In this document: positions 53,192-60,650 of the stretch, in pieces | How the letters are laid out: the number at the start of each line of letters is the position of its first letter | Numbering within the stretch: the first letter of the stretch is position 1 | Source of the DNA: Microcystis panniformis FACHB-1757 | GTDB taxonomy: Bacteria > Cyanobacteriota > Cyanobacteriia > Cyanobacteriales > Microcystaceae | Direction: 5' to 3' | NCBI RefSeq assembly: GCF_001264245.1 | Contig: NZ_CP011339.1 | Span: 3,348,001 to 3,412,000 of the forward strand | Length of the DNA stretch: 64,000 nt | Translations under genes and position numbers: made by a program | The notes under the pieces: model-generated | What the model saw: the letters and a program-made list of their open reading frames with translations, nothing else | The model's database searches: none | What the model was told of the DNA's origin: nothing

Positions 53192-54052
53192 ATGGGAGAA
53201 TGGTTAGATTTTACCGATGAGGTGGTCACTGTTAATGGCAAAGGTGAGGAAATTAAACGGGAAAAAGTCACTAATCGAGGTTATCAGTATTTTTTAAGCA
53301 AAAAAACCTTTTTAGAAATGATTTCTATCCCTAGCGGTCAATACCTCATCGGTGCGCCCAAAAGTGAGTTAGGCTGGAAATTGAGTCAAAGTCCCCAATC
53401 TCTGGTTAATATTCAGGCTTTTTGTCTGAGTCGCTACCCAATTACCCAACGACAATGGCGCGAGGTGGCAAAATTAGAACCAGTAAATATTGAACTTAAT
53501 CCCTATCCGGCCCATTTTGAAGGTTACGATCGCCCCGTAGAACAAATTAACTGGTGGGAAGCGGTGGAATTTTGCGATCGCCTATCCCGTCTCACAGGAC
53601 TGAATTATCGTTTACCCGCAGAAAAAGAATGGGAATACGCTTGTCGGGGAGGTACATCAACCCCCTTCCACTTTGGCCCGACAATTTCCACTGATTTAGC
53701 CAACTATTCGGGGGTGGACTGGGATTATGGCGGGAAAGTGTGCAGTTATGGTCGTTATGGGGAAGGTTCCCTAGGATGCGATCGCAGGGAAACCACACCA
53801 GTGGGAATGTTTGCCGTCGCTAACCCTTTCGGACTCTACGATTTGCACGGAAATGTCAGGGAATGGTGTGCAGATTACTGGCGCGATAACTACGAAGCGG
53901 CCACCATAGAAGATAGGGACAGACGAGTTTTGCGCGGGGGTTCCTGGAATGATGGCCCTAACAAATGTCGCTCGGCCTACCGAGTCAAATTTCTGGCTAC
54001 TGCTGGACTCTATGATATTGGTTTTCGTGTCGTTAGCGATAATTCTCCTTAA
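53192..54052 (+). CDS. FGE/SUMF1-type (formylglycine-generating enzyme-like) protein
   Basis: This 286-residue protein has the FGE-sulfatase fold: MISIPSGQYLIGAP, FCLSRYPITQRQWREVA, INWWEAVEFCDRLSRLTG, YRLPAEKEWEYACRGGT, FGLYDLHGNVREWCADYW and RVLRGGSWND. The catalytic cysteine pair of true formylglycine enzymes is not evident, so it is more likely one of the many FGE-like domains used in bacterial signalling or diversity elements. An unusual N-terminal 45 residues (MGEWLDFTDEVVTVNGKGEE) precede the fold. Confidence 0.87.
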   Translation: MGEWLDFTDEVVTVNGKGEEIKREKVTNRGYQYFLSKKTFLEMISIPSGQYLIGAPKSELGWKLSQSPQSLVNIQAFCLSRYPITQRQWREVAKLEPVNIELNPYPAHFEGYDRPVEQINWWEAVEFCDRLSRLTGLNYRLPAEKEWEYACRGGTSTPFHFGPTISTDLANYSGVDWDYGGKVCSYGRYGEGSLGCDRRETTPVGMFAVANPFGLYDLHGNVREWCADYWRDNYEAATIEDRDRRVLRGGSWNDGPNKCRSAYRVKFLATAGLYDIGFRVVSDNSP

Positions 54053-54098
54053 ATCTGAAAACCGATCACTGATTACTGGTGACAGGGAGGTGAAAAAA

Positions 54099-54407
54099 TT
54101 GAAAATAGAACTACCCCAGCAAATAATCAGTGAGTTTTGTCAGAAATGGCAGATATCTGAAATGTATTTATTCGGATCGGTTTTGCGGGAAGATTTTCGT
54201 CCAGACAGCGATATTGATGTACTGGTCAGTTTCCAAGATAGTGTTTCTTGGGGACTTCTGGAGTTTTCGAGGATGAAACGGGAATTAGAGACTTTATTGG
54301 GACGGCAAGTTGATTTGCTAACGAAAAAATCGATCGAGCAGAGTCATAATTGGATTCGTCAACGAGAGATTTTAGGGACAGCGCAAGTGATTTATGTGGC
54401 GGGATAA
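54099..54407 (+). CDS. MNT-type nucleotidyltransferase (antitoxin of a HEPN/MNT pair)
   Basis: I start at TTG 54099, with GGGAGGTG 6 nt upstream. The 102-residue protein has MYLFGSVLREDFRPDSDIDV, the GSxxR...DxD motif of minimal nucleotidyltransferases, and DLLTKKSIEQS. In HEPN/MNT systems this protein neutralises the HEPN RNase by adding nucleotides. The HEPN gene overlaps its end but is decayed. The frame is open further upstream into the FGE gene, which is not coding. Confidence 0.85.
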   Translation: MKIELPQQIISEFCQKWQISEMYLFGSVLREDFRPDSDIDVLVSFQDSVSWGLLEFSRMKRELETLLGRQVDLLTKKSIEQSHNWIRQREILGTAQVIYVAG

Positions 54408-54564
54408 GGCTTTTTTACTAGATATTGTCCGAGCAGGTCAATTAGCTCGATAATTTGCCGATCAACTGGCAAAATTTGCAGGTGTTTGTCAGACAAATTT
54501 TAAAAATGTACCGCTCCTCGATCGAGAGTTAGAATTGATTTTAGAGACAATAAAGGTGATTTAA
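54394..54564 (+). pseudogene. Decayed HEPN toxin (DUF86) partner of the MNT gene
   Basis: ATG 54394 overlaps the MNT stop by 14 bp. The frame MWRDKAFLLDIVRAGQLAR is the classic HEPN start, then a TAA at 54451. Beyond it the same frame runs on FADQLAKFAGVCQTNFKNVP to a stop at 54564, the last part resembling the C-terminal helix. The middle of the domain, with the R-x4-6-H RNase motif, is missing. So the toxin is dead and the MNT gene is left alone. Confidence 0.65.
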
Positions 54565-54568
54565 CCAA

Positions 54569-55168
54569 ATGATTGCTAACTTTGACCATAACTATCTTTC
54601 CCCAGAAGATTATTTAGCAACGGAGAGAATAGCTAAAGATAAACACGAATATATTCGCGGTCAAACCTACGCCATGGCTGCTGCAAGTAAGGCCCACGGT
54701 ATGATTATTATCAACTTAGCCACGCTTTTAAAAAACCAGCTGCGGGGTAGTGGTTGTCTTGTCTATGCCACAGATATGAAAGTTCGTCTAGAAATAGCTA
54801 ATAGTTATTTTTATCCCGATCTTGTGGTCACTTGCGACTCGCGAGATAATCAGTCTTTCTCAGAAGATTTTATCCGTTATCCGCGCTTGATTGTAGAAGT
54901 ATTATCCCCCACTACGGCTGCCTTTGCTCGCAACGCGCTCGCGAAGCGAGATCGGGGTGATAAATTTGCCGACTATCGTTCCCTTGAAACTTTAGAAGAA
55001 TACGTTCTTATCAGTCAAGAACGCATCAGTGTGGATTGTTTTCGTCGCAATGACGAAGGATTCTGGGTTCTTTATCCCTACAGCAAAGGAGCAGATATTT
55101 ATCTAGCTAGTATCGATTTTCACTGTGCGATCGAATCTTTATATGAAGATATAACAGAAATCTGTTAA
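54569..55168 (+). CDS. Uma2-family predicted endonuclease
   Basis: This 199-residue protein has the full Uma2 (DUF820) fold: SPEDYLATERIAKDKHEYIR, VYATDMKVRLE, YFYPDLVVTCDSRD, RLIVEVLSPTT and LEEYVLISQERISVDCFRR, with the PD-(D/E)xK-type Asp and Glu. Between AAF and DRGDKF there are eight extra residues, ARNALAKR, made by a 24-bp palindromic insert (54926-54949). The frame is kept. Uma2 genes are numerous in cyanobacteria and their role is unproved. Confidence 0.88.
   Translation: MIANFDHNYLSPEDYLATERIAKDKHEYIRGQTYAMAAASKAHGMIIINLATLLKNQLRGSGCLVYATDMKVRLEIANSYFYPDLVVTCDSRDNQSFSEDFIRYPRLIVEVLSPTTAAFARNALAKRDRGDKFADYRSLETLEEYVLISQERISVDCFRRNDEGFWVLYPYSKGADIYLASIDFHCAIESLYEDITEIC
54926..54949. 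repeat. 24-bp palindromic insert inside a gene
   Basis: GCTCGCAACGCGCTCGCGAAGC and GA interrupt a motif that in relatives reads AAFDRGDKF. CTCGC...GCGAG frames the unit. Its length is a multiple of three and adds ARNALAKR. Confidence 0.6.
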
Positions 55169-55217
55169 AAAATCAGATCAGTTTTTTTCTATGTACTATT
55201 TACTTTTTACCTGATTA

Positions 55218-56114
55218 ATGCTTGTCATCCTCTCCGCTATTATTCCAGTGGGTTTTATCATCCTCATCGGTGTGATAGCAGGAAAAATTCTCACTGTTGA
55301 AGTGCATTCCCTTTCCCAAATCACGGTGTATATTCTTGCTCCCGCTTTGGTGATTGATGGACTCTATCGCACCACTTTATCCGGCAGCAATATCGGTTTA
55401 ATTCTCCTAGGCTTTGCCCTTATCTCACTGGTAATGGCGATTGTCGTCGAAATTATCGCCTATTGTCTCAGTCTCGATGCTGATACCCGCAAAAGCCTCA
55501 TGGCTGCCGCCGTGATGCCTAATAACGGTAATATGGGTTTACCTGTGGCTAGTTTTGCCCTGGGTGCGGCTGGACTGGAAAGAGCGATAATCTATATGAT
55601 TGGCTCTAGTATTCTTTTATTTGGTATTAGTCCCGCTTATTTGCGAGGAAAAAGCTTTCTTTCAGGATTTCGCTTAGTTTTTCAATTGCCCTTAATCTGG
55701 TCAATTTTTATCGGCATTAGCTTTCAAACTTTCTCTTTTCATCTTCCCCTGCAATTAGATAAAAGTATTAGCTATCTAGGACAAGCGGCAATTCCTTTGG
55801 CTTTAATTATCCTAGGTATTCAATTATCTCAGCAAAAATTAGCGATCGGTAAATTAGAATTATTAGGAGCAGGTTTGCGTCTTTTAGTCGCTCCTCTTTT
55901 GGCATTTGCGATCGGCAATAGTTTAGGATTAACTGGTATGGATCTAAAAATTCTCATCCTACAGAGTGCCATGCCCACCGCCGTTAATACTGTCATTTTA
56001 GTCACAGAATTCGGTGGTTCAGCCACTTTGATGGCCCGCACAGTTGTGGTCACTACCCTTGCTAGTTTTCTGACTATTCCTTTCTTTCTTTGGTTATTAA
56101 AAGTCTATTTATAG
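55218..56114 (+). CDS. AEC-family transporter (auxin efflux carrier-like)
   Basis: This 298-residue membrane protein has ten helices in two halves and family motifs VMPNNGNMGLPVASFALG in the first half and QSAMPTAVNTVILVTEFGG in the second. AEC permeases in bacteria move organic acids or amino acids; the substrate here is unknown. It starts at ATG 55218 and is complete. Confidence 0.88.
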   Translation: MLVILSAIIPVGFIILIGVIAGKILTVEVHSLSQITVYILAPALVIDGLYRTTLSGSNIGLILLGFALISLVMAIVVEIIAYCLSLDADTRKSLMAAAVMPNNGNMGLPVASFALGAAGLERAIIYMIGSSILLFGISPAYLRGKSFLSGFRLVFQLPLIWSIFIGISFQTFSFHLPLQLDKSISYLGQAAIPLALIILGIQLSQQKLAIGKLELLGAGLRLLVAPLLAFAIGNSLGLTGMDLKILILQSAMPTAVNTVILVTEFGGSATLMARTVVVTTLASFLTIPFFLWLLKVYL

Positions 56115-56200
56115 CAGTTATCTTAAGGGTGAGGTACGAAGTTTTCGTTTTGTTAACTGTTGACTGAAAATGCTCCAGCACTCCCTTATCCCTTCTCCAC
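56115..56200. other. Short spacer after the AEC gene
   Basis: No signal recognised. It leads into the noncoding twin. Confidence 0.4.
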
Positions 56201-56603
56201 AACTCCCACTCTGCAATAACTACTGGCAGCCAGAAATACGTTGGTTCATATCATACTTTGTGCTTTTTGTCAAAAAAACTTTTTTTTTGCAATAAAACTA
56301 CACAAAAAAAAGATCATCGTTGTGGGTGAAATTGACTGATTTACCCGTCCTAATTAGGATCACCTTGTAGGTGTGGCAAGGGTTTCAACCGTTGCTGCCC
56401 AAAAAAGCACAGTATAACCCATTATGAAATTCAGTAAAATCGCTGTTACCACTGTAACATCGTTGTTAAATAAAAATCTTTCTCAATTAATTCTTAAGAA
56501 TTTGTAAATATTGCGGAATGTTAATTTAAATATTCTCAAGTTTGTGGAGTCAATCAATAATTTTTGCTTATCTTTGTCCAAAATTGGGTTAGAAGTCAGG
56601 AGT
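56201..56603 (+). repeat. Noncoding twin, copy 2 (partner 29371-29774)
   Basis: Partner of the unit after mutS2. The small frame is at 56424-56507 (MKFSKIAVTTVTSLLNKNLS and a few residues). In the first copy five residues differ but length and stop position are kept. The match ends in the same GGGTTAGAAGTCAGGAG simple-repeat edge. Confidence 0.8.
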
Positions 56604-56663
56604 CAGGAGTCAGGATTCAGGATTCAGGATTCAGGATTCAGGATTCAGGATTCAGGAGATTAT
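56593..56663. repeat. Tandem CAGGATT/CAGGAGT heptads
   Basis: Three GTCAGGA units pass into six TTCAGGA units. A C/A-rich array (CCCACACC) follows at 56680-56765. Confidence 0.9.
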
Positions 56664-56744
56664 TTTTATTTGTTCTTCCCACACTCTACACCCCACACCC
56701 TACACCCCACACCCCACTTCCCCAATTCCCCAATTCCCCACACC

Positions 56745-58031
56745 CTACACCCCACTTCCCACTTCATAATTCATCCCTTGACTGACCCCAGCAATGGCAG
56801 CCAAGAGAAGCCAAACAATAGTATTAATCTTGACATCGGAGAGGGTGACATCGACGAGATTAAATAAAACGCAAGCACCAAAGGCCACCAGATAGGTAAA
56901 GATAATTAACTCACCCCCGGCTTTTTGTTGCCGTAGAAAGATAAATAAACGCCACCCTTGGGCATAAATCCAACCCACCCAAACAGACAATAAAATTAAG
57001 CCAATAATTCCCGTTTCTGCCATTAACATCAAATATAAATTATGGGGATGACCTAACCACAATCCCTGACTTTTTTCGTAGAGAGGTGTAAAACTGCGTA
57101 ATCCCCAACCGAATAGGGGTCTTTCTTGGGTCATTTCTAGAGTAAAACGCCATTGAGTTGATCTGAGAGTCCCTAGAGGGCGATTGGGGAACATTTCATC
57201 GGATAATCGCGCCCAAATCGCCCTAGGAACCAAAAAACGCAGACTATCCCTGAAAGGATTTGGTCCCCAAGAAGCAAGAGAAATCACCCCCCCCAAGAGG
57301 ACAAAACCAGCGACTAAGGCATTCCAACCCAGATAAAGGGCGAAAATTAGGCAACCTAAAAAGGCTAAGGCCCAAGCATTGCGAGAATTGCTTAAAAATA
57401 GCCCTACACTATCGATAAATATAGTTAAAGTTAAAAACCCGACTTTGAGATTTAAAAGGTTATTTCTTTGTCTGTGCCACTGCCGCCAAGTTAGAATTAA
57501 TAAACCGATCGCTAAAATCAGAGTTATAAGCAAATAAGCCCCCAAAAGATTAGCATACATAAAAACCGAAGACATCCGCCCCAAAGGTTCACCCCCCACC
57601 CCGTAGGGCCAGGTAAAAATCCCTTTTAATGCTTCTGGTTTTTGCCAACCGAGAAAAATTTGTCCCCATCCCATCACCACTACCCAAACCGACGGAATAA
57701 CCATCACCCAAGCTAGTTGACGCAATTGAGAGGGTTTTTTAATTAATTGCCGAATATTGCTAAAAAAGAAGAAAAAGGGCAGGAAATTTCCTAAACCAAT
57801 CCAAGCATCCCCCGGAGTTGGGGAAAGACTGGCACTAATCATTAACCAAAGAGTGACGATACCGAGACCTTGATTGAGACGTGACTGGATAATTGCCCGA
57901 AAATTGCCGGTAAAAACCCTAATTAAGACGATAATAATGCCGATACCCGCTAACTCCGGCAGCATCATGGCGATAAAAACTGAAAAAAGTATTAAATTCC
58001 ACTCCCACCCTTGACTAAAAATCTTTTTCAT
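56745..58031 (-). CDS. O-antigen ligase family (Wzy/WaaL-like) membrane protein
   Basis: From ATG 58031, 2 nt after the stop of the upstream gene, the protein has 428 residues and about 11 helices. WGLRSFTPLYEK and GHPHNLYLMLMAETGIIGLI form the conserved periplasmic loop with His that marks O-antigen ligases; a SNSRNAWALAFLG segment fits too. In cyanobacteria this family also includes IctB, a protein once linked to carbon uptake. The last residues (YEVGSGV) are read from a simple repeat, so the C-terminus was probably changed. Confidence 0.85.
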   Translation of the reverse strand: MKKIFSQGWEWNLILFSVFIAMMLPELAGIGIIIVLIRVFTGNFRAIIQSRLNQGLGIVTLWLMISASLSPTPGDAWIGLGNFLPFFFFFSNIRQLIKKPSQLRQLAWVMVIPSVWVVVMGWGQIFLGWQKPEALKGIFTWPYGVGGEPLGRMSSVFMYANLLGAYLLITLILAIGLLILTWRQWHRQRNNLLNLKVGFLTLTIFIDSVGLFLSNSRNAWALAFLGCLIFALYLGWNALVAGFVLLGGVISLASWGPNPFRDSLRFLVPRAIWARLSDEMFPNRPLGTLRSTQWRFTLEMTQERPLFGWGLRSFTPLYEKSQGLWLGHPHNLYLMLMAETGIIGLILLSVWVGWIYAQGWRLFIFLRQQKAGGELIIFTYLVAFGACVLFNLVDVTLSDVKINTIVWLLLAAIAGVSQGMNYEVGSGV

Positions 58032-58032
58032 G

Positions 58033-58860
58033 TTATGCAGGTTGCCAACAATCCTCACGAGTCAGACGAATTTGGGCAAGGGCAAAAATAGTCGGGATAA
58101 TCCGGCCGTAATCGGTGGCGATCGCTTTCCAACCGAGATCAGCAATAAACCAACCCCATAAAGCCGGTCCTACCAAACTTAACACGGTTCTGACGGCTCC
58201 GTAGCGGGCTGCCGCCCTAGTCATGCCCTGTTTAGCCGTTTGTAGGGCGATTTGATTAACAATTGTCCCACCCTGGACTAGGGCAGTTTTTGCCCCTTGA
58301 TAGCGGACAAAATGAAGAGCGAACTGCCCGGCGATATGTTTGAGCAGAATCGGTTTCAGGATAGAATTAATGGCGATGACGCTACTGCCTTTGAGGACTA
58401 TATCAAGGGGATTGTGTTGTAGGTGAACGGGTAAGGGTTGGGGAGTGTGGGAATCCGCGAGCGCTTTTTGAATTTGAATCGAGAGGGATTTTTGTTCCGA
58501 TGGGGGGAGACGTTTCCAAGCTTTGTTAACGAGGTGAAGATAGATTTCCGCTTCAATTTCCGTTGTCGGCATTTTTTGGGAGTAGGGAACCTTGAGGAAA
58601 TGACAGACACGGACGAGAATTTGACGATAACTAACTTTTTCGGTTTGACCTTTTAATACTGTCACACCATCGGCAGCCAAATAACGAAAACGATCCTCGA
58701 CACTATCTAACCAACTATCCCAATCTTGACTTTGAACGGCGATTGCGTCCGGCGCTCGTAGATAATCGAGAGGGTTAAAACGACGGCAAAAGAGGATGTT
58801 AGTGATTTGCTGCAGTTCCTCCTCGGTGGCTAACTCCAAAGCTGTGCGTAGTTCGTCCAA
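58033..58860 (-). CDS. YaaW-like (UPF0174/DUF3944) protein
   Basis: This 275-residue protein starts MDELRTALELATEEELQQIT and continues NILFCRRFNPLDYLRAP, like the N-terminus of YaaW-type proteins. The C-terminal half has small hydrophobic stretches (AARYGAVRTVLSLVGPALWG) seen in that family. Its function is not established. The ligase gene follows at once on the same strand, so they form an operon. Confidence 0.75.
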   Translation of the reverse strand: MDELRTALELATEEELQQITNILFCRRFNPLDYLRAPDAIAVQSQDWDSWLDSVEDRFRYLAADGVTVLKGQTEKVSYRQILVRVCHFLKVPYSQKMPTTEIEAEIYLHLVNKAWKRLPPSEQKSLSIQIQKALADSHTPQPLPVHLQHNPLDIVLKGSSVIAINSILKPILLKHIAGQFALHFVRYQGAKTALVQGGTIVNQIALQTAKQGMTRAAARYGAVRTVLSLVGPALWGWFIADLGWKAIATDYGRIIPTIFALAQIRLTREDCWQPA

Positions 58861-58957
58861 TGTGGTTTGTCCTCCTCAGCCCCAATAATCAACTTAGTTT
58901 CGCTAGTGCTGATTACTACTAATATTAACTCAAGGGTTCACAGGATTAGGAAGGCTA

Positions 58958-59902
58958 GTGACAAATTTTTCGATTAAGGTTGGGATCATTGGCGCGGGTT
59001 TAGCCGGGTTAACCTGCGCTCGTCAGTTGTGCGATCGAGGTTATACTGTTAAGCTATTTGATAAGTCTAGAGGCATTGGTGGTCGTTTAGCCACGCGACG
59101 GGTTAATCGAGCTAATCAAGAGATTGCTGTGGATCATGGTTTGCCTTTTTTGACTGTTCAGGGGGAAAAAACGGCGGCTTTAATTGATAATCTCCTGAGA
59201 GAGAATCTAGTTACTTCTTGGTTTGATTCTAGCTATGTTGCTCCTTCTGGCATCAATAGCGTGGCGAAATTTTTAGCTCAAGGTTTAGAAATTGAACGAG
59301 ATTTTCTGGTTACTCGTCTGGAAAATCGTCAAGGAAAATGGGTTTTAAACAATAACGGTCAAATTCGAGGGGAGTTTTCGGTGATTGTCCTAGCTATTCC
59401 CGCCCCGCAAGCAGCGTTATTGTTAGAAAACTCTCATATAACTACTATGCCAGAATTGCGATCAATCGTTTACGATCCCTGTTTAACGGTTATGGCAGGT
59501 TATGGCGATTCTTTACCCGCAGTGACTCCCTCCACCGCTATCGCTTGGTTAGGACTTGATAGCAGTAAACGGCAATCATCCCCTGATTATGTCTTTGTTG
59601 TGCATAGTAGTGGAGATTTTGCGGTTAAATATCTCGATAGCGAGGATTTAGAAGCAGTTACGCTAGATTTGCTCGCTCGTGCTTCTTTGCCTCTCCCGGA
59701 TTGGTCTCAGATTCACCGTTGGCGTTATGCTTTAGTCCGTCAGGGTTTAGCTGTACCCTGTTTAAGTGTTAATAGTCCTTTACCTCTAGTTGCCTGTGGT
59801 GATTGGTGTCAAGGGGGAGATTTATCGAGAAATTCTTCCCTAGAAACGGCCTTAACTTCTGGGATAGCGGCGGCTAATCAAGTTCAGCAGCTACTCTCTT
59901 AA
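58958..59902 (+). CDS. FAD/NAD(P)-binding oxidoreductase (renalase-like)
   Basis: Start GTG 58958. The 314-residue protein has the FAD-binding GIIGAGLAGLTCARQLCDRG, then FDKSRGIGGRLATRR and DHGLPFLTV, as in renalase-like or amine-oxidase-related flavoproteins. A late VACGDWCQGGDLSRNS with SSLETALTSGIAAANQV closes the FAD site. The substrate is unknown. Its last 27 bp are copied twice downstream. Confidence 0.86.
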   Translation: MTNFSIKVGIIGAGLAGLTCARQLCDRGYTVKLFDKSRGIGGRLATRRVNRANQEIAVDHGLPFLTVQGEKTAALIDNLLRENLVTSWFDSSYVAPSGINSVAKFLAQGLEIERDFLVTRLENRQGKWVLNNNGQIRGEFSVIVLAIPAPQAALLLENSHITTMPELRSIVYDPCLTVMAGYGDSLPAVTPSTAIAWLGLDSSKRQSSPDYVFVVHSSGDFAVKYLDSEDLEAVTLDLLARASLPLPDWSQIHRWRYALVRQGLAVPCLSVNSPLPLVACGDWCQGGDLSRNSSLETALTSGIAAANQVQQLLS

Positions 59903-60078
59903 GTGGGTGGGTGGAATCAAATATAAGATGAACGTAGGTTGGGTTGAAGCATGAAACCCAACGTCCTAATCAAGTTCAGCAGCTACTCTCTTAAGAATCT
60001 AGAGACAGAACGTAGGTTGGGTTGAAGCATGAAACCCAACGTCCTAATCAAGTTCAGCAGCTACTCTCCTAGAATCTA
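59874..60078. repeat. Tandem copies of the FAD gene's 3' end plus repeat R1
   Basis: TAATCAAGTTCAGCAGCTAC with TCTC occurs at 59876, 59969 and 60044. Between copies lies GAACGTAGGTTGGGTTGAAG and the rest of the R1 hairpin (twice). So a unit of about 75-95 bp, made of R1 and the gene end, was amplified. Confidence 0.85.
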
Positions 60079-60170
60079 GAGACAAGTTCAAATTCTTAGG
60101 TTAAGCTTAAGTTAACAAAAGGTTAAGTAATATAATAATGTAGGTATCCTATACTGGGGGGTTGGTCACA

Positions 60171-60425
60171 ATGGAAAAATTCAATTCTAAAGATAACTTT
60201 CTCTACCCTAAAACCAGCTACAGGGGTTTATTCACGCCACAAAATTTGGTTTTTAATGCTAATTTGCAGGAATTCGCCCTGAGAGTCTCTTTTATCGCTG
60301 GTTTGCACAGTGGGGGAAAACTTACCTCCACGGAAGCTTACGAGAAAATTAACCAGCTTTGGCAAGAGTTGAATACCAGTCGAAAATTCCTACTAGCTAA
60401 TCATTTTGAGGATGATGGAGATTGA
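60171..60425 (+). CDS. DUF7219-like small protein
   Basis: From ATG 60171 the product has 84 residues: MEKFNSKDNFLYPKTSYRGL, FTPQNLVFNANLQEFA and KLTSTEAYEKINQLWQEL. This pattern is conserved in a family of small cyanobacterial proteins that I associate with DUF7219. There is no known function. TTG 60162 would add three residues. Confidence 0.7.
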   Translation: MEKFNSKDNFLYPKTSYRGLFTPQNLVFNANLQEFALRVSFIAGLHSGGKLTSTEAYEKINQLWQELNTSRKFLLANHFEDDGD

Positions 60426-60650
60426 GAGATGGGGTTTTTTAGTGATCAGTAAACAGTAATCAGTATCTAAAGTGCTAGACTAACAAAAATGGGTCAAGTA
60501 GTTTTTAGTTATGTCAGAGCTTTCTGACCATAGCTGGCTTTCATCTTCTAGATAAAAATGTCAACAAAAGACAACAAGAGGTAATTCTGCCGCTACAATA
60601 TGATAGCGAGTTGTCAAGAGAACAGTAAAAGAACTGCCAATTGGATCTAG

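Noticed and set aside
53949..54098. Upstream extension of the MNT frame into the FGE gene
   Set aside because: The FGE reading is clearly coding to 54052, and GGGAGGTG places the start at TTG 54099.
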